In this document: positions 57,607 to 64,000 of the stretch, one piece after another | How the letters are laid out: every line of letters starts with the position of its first letter | How positions within the stretch are numbered: position 1 is the stretch's first letter | Origin: Sinorhizobium mexicanum | Lineage (GTDB): Bacteria; Pseudomonadota; Alphaproteobacteria; Rhizobiales; Rhizobiaceae | Direction: 5' to 3' | NCBI RefSeq assembly: GCF_013488225.1 | Contig: NZ_CP041238.1 | Location: forward strand, 1,017,501 to 1,081,500 | DNA: 64,000 nt | The notes under the pieces: model-generated | Told to the model about the DNA's origin: nothing | Databases searched by the model: none | What the model saw: only the letters and a program-made list of their open reading frames with translations | Translations under genes and position numbers: made by a program

Positions 57607-58125
57607 GTGCCGGTGAATCAAGAGAAGGCCCGCAGGGGCGTCGTCCAGATCAGCGAGGTCGCAAACGGCCTGATCGATCCGGTGCTCGCCAAGCGTGCGG
57701 GCATCAACACCATGCTGCTGGGCTCCTGGGATGAGATTGCCGGTCCAGAGTTTGCCGACTGTACACGGCCGGAAAAAATCGCCTGGCCGCGCCGTGCTTC
57801 TGAAATGGGCGGCGAGGGAGGTCATCAGCCGGGCGTTCTCACTGTCGCCTGCGAGGGCGCGAGGGCGCTTTTCCTTACCCACGCCCAGGGCGAACTGATC
57901 CAGCGCATCAACGGTTTTTTCGGCTTCTACGCGATCGGCCAGATCCGGATCGTGCAGAAGCCGGTTGCGGCCCCACCCAAACCGTTCCGTCGTCCGCGTC
58001 CGCTCGTCGGCGAGCCCGCGCGAAAGCTCGAAGCCATGGTGGAAGGCGTAGAAAGCGAGGCGCTGAAGGCGGCGCTCCGGCGTCTTGGCACAGCCGTGTT
58101 TTCGTCGCGCCGGAAGGGAACGTGA
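57607..58125 (+). CDS. DUF721 domain protein, DciA-like
   Basis: A 172-residue protein, starting at a GTG. The DUF721/DciA core (INTMLLGSWDEIAGPEFADCTRPEKIAWPR and ALFLTHAQGELIQRINGFFGFYAIGQIRIVQ) spans about residues 30-120, followed by a basic Pro/Arg-rich tail. DciA loads the replicative helicase in many bacteria; rhizobial DUF721 proteins are candidates. Position next to mutY, smc and ccrM fits chromosome maintenance. An alternative start is GTG two codons later. Confidence 0.82.
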   Translation: MPVNQEKARRGVVQISEVANGLIDPVLAKRAGINTMLLGSWDEIAGPEFADCTRPEKIAWPRRASEMGGEGGHQPGVLTVACEGARALFLTHAQGELIQRINGFFGFYAIGQIRIVQKPVAAPPKPFRRPRPLVGEPARKLEAMVEGVESEALKAALRRLGTAVFSSRRKGT

Positions 58126-58241
58126 TCTTCGGGTGGTCACATTTCTTTGAATTCAGTTGAGACGCCGCCCCTTGTCGCCTCCAACAAGGCAAGTTATCGA
58201 ATTCGCAATTCAATTTTCCTCACAGAACACAGGTCAAATTT

Positions 58242-59054
58242 ATGTCCGCTTCCGAAAAGAGCCTTTCGAAACGCCTGCTGGGCGGTGCTGTCGCCGCCGC
58301 GCTCGCTCTGATGCTCGCCGCCTGCAGCGAGGAGAAGAAGGAGACGGCTTCAACTGCGCCGACTGAAACCAGCACGACCGCGGAGGCGACGACCACTGCG
58401 TCCACGCCGGCTGCAACCGCCGCCACCAGCGAGGTGAAGCCTGCGCAAACCGAAGTTGCCCAAGCAACCGCACCCGCTGCCAAGGTTGAACTGCCGCAGT
58501 CGGAAGGCAGTGTAGACATGAAGAAGCTGCTCGAACCAGGCCCGCTGCCGGAAATGGCGTTGGGCGAAGCCAATGCGCCGGTGACGATCGTCGAATACAT
58601 GTCGATGACCTGCCCGCACTGCGCGAACTTCCACAACAAGACCTTCGACGCCATCAAGGCGAAATATATAGACACCGGCAAGGTCCGCTTTATCGTACGT
58701 GAGTTCCCGTTCGATCCGCGCGCTGCCGCCGCCTTCATGCTGGCGCGCTGCGCGCCGGAGGGGCAGTACTTCCCGATGATCTCGATGCTGTTCGAGCAGC
58801 AGGAGCAGTGGGCTGCAGCGCAGAACGGCCGCGATGCGCTCTTGCAAATGTCCAAACTCGCCGGTTTTACACAGGAGAGCTTCGAGGCCTGCTTGACGAA
58901 CCAAAAACTTCTGGATGATGTGAACGCAGTGATGCAGAGGGGCGCCAAGGATTTCGGCGTCAAGTCGACTCCGACCTTCTTCATCAATGGTGAGCACTTT
59001 TCGGGGGACATGTCGGTTGACGTTATGTCGGCCCTCATCGACAGCAAGCTCTGA
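58242..59054 (+). CDS. DsbA-family thiol-disulfide oxidoreductase lipoprotein
   Basis: A 270-residue protein. The signal ends in a lipobox LMLAAC (Cys about residue 27), so it is probably membrane-anchored in the periplasm. Residues 30-85 are a low-complexity Thr/Ala/Glu linker. The thioredoxin-fold part has MSMTCPHCANFHNKTF (CxxC, CPHC, about residue 125) and cis-Pro STPTFFING (about 246), as in DsbA. It should act as a disulfide oxidase or isomerase; the partner is unknown. Confidence 0.92.
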   Translation: MSASEKSLSKRLLGGAVAAALALMLAACSEEKKETASTAPTETSTTAEATTTASTPAATAATSEVKPAQTEVAQATAPAAKVELPQSEGSVDMKKLLEPGPLPEMALGEANAPVTIVEYMSMTCPHCANFHNKTFDAIKAKYIDTGKVRFIVREFPFDPRAAAAFMLARCAPEGQYFPMISMLFEQQEQWAAAQNGRDALLQMSKLAGFTQESFEACLTNQKLLDDVNAVMQRGAKDFGVKSTPTFFINGEHFSGDMSVDVMSALIDSKL

Positions 59055-59070
59055 TCCATCGCTTTTCCAG

Positions 59071-59107
59071 AAAACGGGCGACGGCAGCAGCCGTGCGCCC
59101 GTTTTTT
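59071..59107 (+). terminator. rho-independent terminator after the DsbA-like gene
   Basis: AAAACGGGCG and CGCCCGTTTT arms (with an inner CGG/CCG stem) are followed by six T residues. It separates this gene from smc. Confidence 0.9.
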
Positions 59108-59168
59108 CGTTTTATGCGCCTTTCCTTCATGGTGAATGGGTCGATGGCCGCCGACGGACGTGCCACCC

Positions 59169-62100
59169 ATGAAGTTTAACAAGCTCCGCCTGCTCGGCTT
59201 TAAATCCTTCGTCGAACCGACCGAATTCGTCATCGAGCGTGGTCTGACCGGTGTCGTCGGGCCAAACGGCTGCGGCAAGTCGAACCTTGTGGAAGCGCTG
59301 CGCTGGGTGATGGGCGAAAACTCCTACAAGAACATGCGCGCCTCGGGCATGGACGATGTGATCTTCTCCGGCTCGGGCAACCGGCCGGCGCGCAACACGG
59401 CGGAAGTCGGCCTCTATCTCGACAACGCTGATCGCACGGCGCCCGCCGCCTTCAACGACAGTGACGAGATCCAGGTGACCCGCCGCATCGAGCGCGAGCA
59501 GGGCTCGGTCTATCGCATCAACGGCAAGGAAGCGCGTGCCAAGGACGTGCAATTGCTGTTTGCCGACGCGTCGACCGGGGCGCGCTCGCCATCGATGGTC
59601 GGTCAGGGCCGGATCGGCGAACTGATCGCCGCCAAGCCTCAGGCGCGTCGTCAACTGCTCGAAGAGGCGGCCGGCATCTCCGGCCTGCATTCCCGCCGCC
59701 ATGAGGCAGAATTGCGCTTGCGGGCAGCCGAGACCAATCTCGAGCGGCTCGACGACGTGACGTCCCAGCTCGAAAGCCAGATCGAGAGCCTGAAGCGCCA
59801 GTCCCGCCAGGCCAATCGCTTCAAGATGCTGTCGGCCGATATCCGCCGGCACGAGGCGATCCTCTTCCATATTCGCTGGGTGCAGGCCAAGGAAGCGGAA
59901 GCCGAGGCGACGAGCCAGCTGAACCAGATCACCGCCCTGGTTGCCGAAAAGGCGCAAATACAGATGGAGGCCGCGAAAGCCCAGGCGATCGCCAGCCTCA
60001 AGCTGCCGGAGCTGCGCGAGAACGAGGCGAAGCTCGCGGCGGCCCTGCAGCGCCTGCAGATCGCCCGCTCGCAGCTGGAAGAGGATGCCGGCCGGATTCT
60101 CAGGCGCCGCGATGAATTGCAGCGCCGGCTGGCGCAACTCGCCGAGGATATTGCGCGCGAGGAACGGCTGGTTGCAGACAATGCGGGTATTCTCGCACGC
60201 CTCGACGAGGAGGAAGCTGAGCTCCGGGACGTGCTGGCGGAGGCTGATGACCGCGCCGGCGAGGCGCGCGAGCGGCTCAATGCTGCCAATGAGGCGCTGG
60301 CGATCGGCGAAGCCGAACTTGCACGGGTGACGGCCGACCGGGCCGAGGCCCAAGCAGGTCGCAATCAGATCGAAAGAACGCTTCGCGATCTCTCTGAGCG
60401 GCAGGCGCGCCTTGTCCGTCAGCTTTCCGACCAGGCACGCGATCTCGATGATCTCGACCGGCAGATGGCGGCGCTTCCCGATCCGCATGAAAAGCAGGGG
60501 CAGGTGGAGGTCGCGGAGGCTGCGCTGGACGAAGCTGAAGCGGCTGTCGTCTCCATTGAGGAGGCGCTCGCCGACGCTCGCGCCGATGAGGCTGCTGCCC
60601 GCCCGCCGGTCGATGAGGCGCGTGCAGCGTTGAACGGAATCGAGGCCGAGGCGCGCACGATCCGCCGGATGCTGGAGGCGGTCGGCGGCGGTGCCTTTCC
60701 GGCGATCGTCGAGGAGATGAAGGTCGAACGCGGCTTCGAGACGGCCCTTGGTGCGGCACTTGGCGACGACCTCGATTCGCCTTTGGATCAGGCGGCGCCT
60801 GCGCATTGGCGAATGCCCGGCGACCATTCTGCCGATCCATCTTTGCCTGCGGGTGCGGTGGCGCTCGACGGCTATGTGCGCGCACCGGAGGCGCTTAAGC
60901 GGGCACTTGGCCAGATCGGGATCGTCGAAAGTGAAGCGGAAGCGGAGCGCTTGCTGCCGCTTTTGAAGACTGGCCAGCGCCTGGTGACGAAGGAAGGCGC
61001 GGTCTGGCGCTGGGACGGTCACGTGACCGGATCGGAGGCGCCGAGCGCCGCAGCCTTGCGGCTCGCGCAGAAGAACCGGCTTATCGAGCTCGAGGGCGAG
61101 ACCGAGGATGCGACCGAAGGGTTGCGGCGGGCCGAAGCCGATCTTACGGCAGCCAGTGCGCGCATCCGTGCCGAGGATGAACGGCTGCGCCTTGCGCGCG
61201 ATGCCCAACGCATGATCGGCCGCCAACTCACCGAGGCGCGGGAAGCGCTGGCGACAGCCGAGCGTGCCTCGGGCGATCTCGCCCGCCGCCGCGCCGTCCT
61301 CGCCGAAACGAAGCTTCAGCTGGAGGGACAGGTCGAGGAGGCGGCGGAACAGATCGAGGCAGCCAACGAGGCGCTTGCCGCAGCACCCGATCTCTCCGAG
61401 CTTGAGCTCCACCTGCGCAACCAGACGGCGGCGGTGGCCGCCGATCGCGCCGCGGTCGCAGAGGCACGTGCCGCCCATGACGGTCTTGCTCGCGAAAACG
61501 AGATGCGCCAGCGCCGGCTTTCGGCAATCGCCGCAGAACGCGAGACGTGGCGGGCGAGGGCAGCGAGCGCCGAGGAACATATTGGTACTTTGCGCGACCG
61601 CGAGGCGGAAACGCGGGACGAAGTCGAGGAACTGATCGATGCGCCGGACGAGTTCGAGGACAAGCGCCGCGCGCTGATGAACGAACTGCAGAAGGCGGAG
61701 GGTTCGCGCCGCGAAGCAGCCGATGTTCTCGCCGAGGCAGAAGGCCGGCAGCGCGAGGCGGACCGGGCGGCTGCCGCTGCGCTTTCGGATCTCGCCGAGG
61801 CCCGTGAACAGCGCGGTCGCGCCGAGGAGCGGCTGGTCTCGGCCCGCGAGCGTCGTGTCGAGATCGAGGCGCGGATTCACGAGGGCCTTGCCTGCGCGCC
61901 GCACGAGGTGATGCGACTGACGGGGCTCGCCGCCGATGCCGCGCTGCCCGGGATGCACGGCGTCGAGCGCGAGCTCGAACGGCTGAAGATCGAGCGGGAG
62001 CGGCTCGGAGCCGTCAATCTTCGAGCCGAGGAAGAGCAGAAGGAACTCTCCGAGCGCCTGGCGGCGATCCTCAAGGAGCGCGACGATGTCATCGAGGCGA

Positions 62101-62630
62101 TCCGCAAGCTCCGCAGCGCCATCCAGAACCTCAATCGCGAAGGGCGCGAACGGCTGATCGCCGCCTTCGATGTAGTCAATGGGCAGTTCCAGCGGCTATT
62201 CACCCACCTCTTCGGCGGCGGCACGGCGGAACTGCAACTGATCGAGAGCGACGACCCGCTCGAGGCCGGCCTCGAGATCCTCGCCCGTCCGCCCGGCAAG
62301 AAGCCGCAGACGATGACGCTGCTCTCGGGCGGCGAGCAGGCGCTGACGGCGATGGCGCTGATCTTCGCGGTCTTCCTCACCAATCCGGCACCCATCTGCG
62401 TGCTCGACGAAGTGGACGCCCCACTCGACGACCACAATGTCGAGCGCTACTGCAACTTGATGGACGAAATGGCAGCCTCGACCGAGACCCGCTTCATCAT
62501 CATCACCCATAACCCGATCACCATGGCGCGCATGAATCGTCTCTTCGGCGTCACCATGGCCGAGCAGGGCGTCTCACAGCTCGTTTCCGTCGACCTGCAG
62601 ACTGCCGAACGCATGCGGGAAGTAGTCTGA
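59169..62630 (+). CDS. smc: chromosome segregation protein SMC
   Basis: A 1153-residue protein of full SMC length. Walker A is GPNGCGKSN (residues 31-39), followed by two long coiled-coil arms of heptad-rich Ala/Glu/Arg/Leu sequence (about 165-500 and 650-1000) around a hinge near 510-640. The ABC signature is LLSGGEQALTAMALIFAVF and Walker B PICVLDEVDAPLDD near the C-terminus. SMC with ScpA/ScpB compacts and segregates chromosomes. The ATG at 59169 gives MKFNKLRLLGFKSF. The very long antisense open frames opposite it are shadows of codon bias. Confidence 0.97.
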   Translation: MKFNKLRLLGFKSFVEPTEFVIERGLTGVVGPNGCGKSNLVEALRWVMGENSYKNMRASGMDDVIFSGSGNRPARNTAEVGLYLDNADRTAPAAFNDSDEIQVTRRIEREQGSVYRINGKEARAKDVQLLFADASTGARSPSMVGQGRIGELIAAKPQARRQLLEEAAGISGLHSRRHEAELRLRAAETNLERLDDVTSQLESQIESLKRQSRQANRFKMLSADIRRHEAILFHIRWVQAKEAEAEATSQLNQITALVAEKAQIQMEAAKAQAIASLKLPELRENEAKLAAALQRLQIARSQLEEDAGRILRRRDELQRRLAQLAEDIAREERLVADNAGILARLDEEEAELRDVLAEADDRAGEARERLNAANEALAIGEAELARVTADRAEAQAGRNQIERTLRDLSERQARLVRQLSDQARDLDDLDRQMAALPDPHEKQGQVEVAEAALDEAEAAVVSIEEALADARADEAAARPPVDEARAALNGIEAEARTIRRMLEAVGGGAFPAIVEEMKVERGFETALGAALGDDLDSPLDQAAPAHWRMPGDHSADPSLPAGAVALDGYVRAPEALKRALGQIGIVESEAEAERLLPLLKTGQRLVTKEGAVWRWDGHVTGSEAPSAAALRLAQKNRLIELEGETEDATEGLRRAEADLTAASARIRAEDERLRLARDAQRMIGRQLTEAREALATAERASGDLARRRAVLAETKLQLEGQVEEAAEQIEAANEALAAAPDLSELELHLRNQTAAVAADRAAVAEARAAHDGLARENEMRQRRLSAIAAERETWRARAASAEEHIGTLRDREAETRDEVEELIDAPDEFEDKRRALMNELQKAEGSRREAADVLAEAEGRQREADRAAAAALSDLAEAREQRGRAEERLVSARERRVEIEARIHEGLACAPHEVMRLTGLAADAALPGMHGVERELERLKIERERLGAVNLRAEEEQKELSERLAAILKERDDVIEAIRKLRSAIQNLNREGRERLIAAFDVVNGQFQRLFTHLFGGGTAELQLIESDDPLEAGLEILARPPGKKPQTMTLLSGGEQALTAMALIFAVFLTNPAPICVLDEVDAPLDDHNVERYCNLMDEMAASTETRFIIITHNPITMARMNRLFGVTMAEQGVSQLVSVDLQTAERMREVV

Positions 62631-62811
62631 GCTGCCCAGCCGATCACGTCAGATGACCTCGAACGAACCGAGTTAACTCAGCCGTCTTGGGCGTGGCCGG
62701 CTCGCGTTTCAATTTTGATGCACCGCAGCAAAAATCTTCGTCGAGTGCATTTTCACTCCGAAACATATACTGTAGACCGTCATCAAAGCTGTTTCTGGGT
62801 GGAGAGCAGGC

Positions 62812-64000
62812 ATGACGAAATGGGTGTATACCTTCGGCGGAGGCAAGGCCGAAGGGCGTGCGGGGGATCGCAACAAGCTTGGCGGCAAGGGAGCGAACCT
62901 CGCGGAGATGTGCAATCTCGGCCTGCCGGTGCCGCCGGGACTGACGATCGTCACGGATGCCTGCAACAGCTATTTCGACAATGATCGAGCCATGCCCGAC
63001 GGCCTGCGCGAGCAGGTGCGCAAGGGCATTACCCGGATGGAAGAGATTACCGGCCGCACGTTCGGCGACACCACTCGTCCGCTGCTCTTGTCTGTCCGCT
63101 CCGGCGCACGCGCGTCGATGCCCGGCATGATGGATACGGTTCTCAACCTTGGCCTCAACGACCAGTCCGTGCATGCACTCGGGCATGACGCCGGCGATGC
63201 GCGCTTCGCCTGGGACAGTTACCGGCGCTTTATCCAGATGTATGGCGATGTCGTCATGGGCGTCGACCATGAGGTTTTCGAGGAAATCCTGGAGGACGAG
63301 AAGGGGCGGCTCGGCCACGAGCAGGATACGGAACTTTCGGCCGTCGAGTGGCAGCACGTCATTTCGCGCTACAAGGAGGCGATCGAAGAGGTGCTTGGCG
63401 AGCCCTTTCCTCAGAACCCCGAGATCCAGCTCTGGGGCGCGATCGGCGCCGTCTTTTCGAGCTGGATGAACCCGCGCGCGATAACCTATCGCCATCTTCA
63501 CGGAATTCCGGCGGGCTGGGGTACTGCGGTTAATGTCCAGGCCATGGTCTTCGGCAACCTAGGAAATTCGTCCGCGACGGGCGTCGCCTTCACCCGTAAT
63601 CCTTCGACGGGCGAAAGCGAACTCTATGGCGAGTTTCTGGTGAACGCTCAGGGCGAGGACGTCGTTGCCGGCATTCGCACGCCGCAGAATATCACCGAGG
63701 CTGCGCGTCTTGCATCGGGCTCCGACAAGCCGTCCCTGGAGAAGCTGATGCCCGAGGCCTTCGCCGAATTCGAGGCGATCTGCAGCAAGCTCGAACGGCA
63801 TTACCGCGACATGCAGGACCTGGAATTCACGATCGAGCGCGGAAAGCTGTGGATGCTGCAGACGCGCTCCGGCAAGCGCACCGCCAAGGCGGCGCTGAAA
63901 ATTGCGGTCGACATGGCCGATCAGGGACTTATTTCCAAGAAGGAAGCCGTGGCGCGGATCGATCCGGCTTCGCTCGACCAGCTCCTGCATCCGACGATCG
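62812..64000 (+). CDS. ppdK: pyruvate, phosphate dikinase (N-terminal part)
   Basis: The first 396 codons of a protein normally about 890 residues; the window ends inside it. The nucleotide-binding domain starts WVYTFGGGKAEGRAGDRNKLGGKGANLAEM and contains LSVRSGARASMPGMMDTVLNLGLND, QMYGDVVMGV and GVAFTRNPSTGESELYGEFLVNAQGEDVVAGIRTP (landmarks SVRSGA, TRNP, EFLVNAQGEDVVAG). It interconverts pyruvate and phosphoenolpyruvate with ATP and phosphate. ATG 62812 is preceded by GGAGAG. The 181 bp between smc and this gene hold a palindrome GAGTTAACTC and a -10-like TATACT at 62766-62771. Confidence 0.96.
   Translation, partial: MTKWVYTFGGGKAEGRAGDRNKLGGKGANLAEMCNLGLPVPPGLTIVTDACNSYFDNDRAMPDGLREQVRKGITRMEEITGRTFGDTTRPLLLSVRSGARASMPGMMDTVLNLGLNDQSVHALGHDAGDARFAWDSYRRFIQMYGDVVMGVDHEVFEEILEDEKGRLGHEQDTELSAVEWQHVISRYKEAIEEVLGEPFPQNPEIQLWGAIGAVFSSWMNPRAITYRHLHGIPAGWGTAVNVQAMVFGNLGNSSATGVAFTRNPSTGESELYGEFLVNAQGEDVVAGIRTPQNITEAARLASGSDKPSLEKLMPEAFAEFEAICSKLERHYRDMQDLEFTIERGKLWMLQTRSGKRTAKAALKIAVDMADQGLISKKEAVARIDPASLDQLLHPTI

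Noticed and set aside
59127..61958. A 943-codon open frame on the minus strand opposite smc
   Set aside because: It follows the third-codon GC bias of smc, has no recognisable domain, and smc shows complete SMC motifs.

Overview
This window is chromosomal DNA of a Rhizobiales alphaproteobacterium, most probably Sinorhizobium/Ensifer. It is GC-rich and densely packed. It encodes a CcrM-type GANTC methyltransferase, an aa3 cytochrome oxidase cluster in the order ctaC-ctaD-ctaB-coxF-ctaG-ctaE-DUF983-surf1, a BioR-type biotin regulator with TTATCTATAA boxes, and mosaic palindromic intergenic repeats of the kind known from Sinorhizobium. No tRNA, rRNA, insertion sequence, prophage or CRISPR array was seen. 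The first gene (RNA methyltransferase) and the last (pyruvate phosphate dikinase) are cut by the window edges.

Layout. 1-6.6 kb, minus strand: RNA methyltransferase, tlyA, dxs, pirin, xseB, histone-deacetylase-like hydrolase and a quinone-reductase-like dehydrogenase. 6.6-11.6 kb: a thioesterase, then a minus-strand operon bioM-bioN-bioY (ECF biotin transporter) running into an AMP-dependent acyl-CoA ligase and a thiolase whose second catalytic cysteine is missing. 11.7-21.6 kb: YcaQ-like protein, tldD, acetyltransferase, D,D-carboxypeptidase with SPOR domain, polysaccharide deacetylase, pdxH, a lipoprotein, a DnaJ-like protein, fabI and a histidine phosphatase. 21.7-28 kb: DUF1344 protein, a CHASE-PAS-GGDEF-EAL protein, aroC, a RibBA-type protein with a degenerate cyclohydrolase half, and an IalB-like protein. 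28-37.5 kb: the cytochrome oxidase cluster followed by ispH, thrB and rnhA. 37.5-49.4 kb: peroxiredoxin, DsbD-like protein, YqgE, a second membrane GGDEF-EAL protein (GGDQF), RimJ-like acetyltransferase, M16 peptidase, thrC, a lipoprotein, a LivK-like binding protein and a HAD phosphatase. 49.6-53 kb: bioR, a second bioY, a DUF1284 protein, and an ArsR-like regulator divergent from a NIPSNAP/monooxygenase pair. 53-64 kb: ccrM, an RTX protein, a HAD hydrolase, mutY, a DUF721/DciA protein, a DsbA-like lipoprotein, smc and ppdK.

How the genes work together. Several are housekeeping: isoprenoid precursors (dxs, ispH), threonine (thrB, thrC), chorismate, riboflavin and B6 (aroC, ribB, pdxH), fatty acids (fabI), and chromosome maintenance (ccrM, dciA, smc, mutY, rnhA). 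Biotin uptake is encoded twice: a complete BioMNY set with no visible BioR box, and a solitary BioY directly behind three BioR-like boxes and next to bioR itself. Two large membrane proteins link the window to cyclic-di-GMP signalling.

Most notable signals: a perfect FNR/FixK box just upstream of ctaC; the BioR box cluster; a perfect palindrome abutting the ArsR-like regulator; two pairs of direct repeats upstream of ccrM; the thiolase and RibB active-site losses; a shared palindromic Shine-Dalgarno between divergent genes; and five copies or fragments of a mosaic repeat. No wholly new multigene system was found; the bioMNY-ligase-thiolase operon and the ArsR/NIPSNAP/ABM unit are the least explained.
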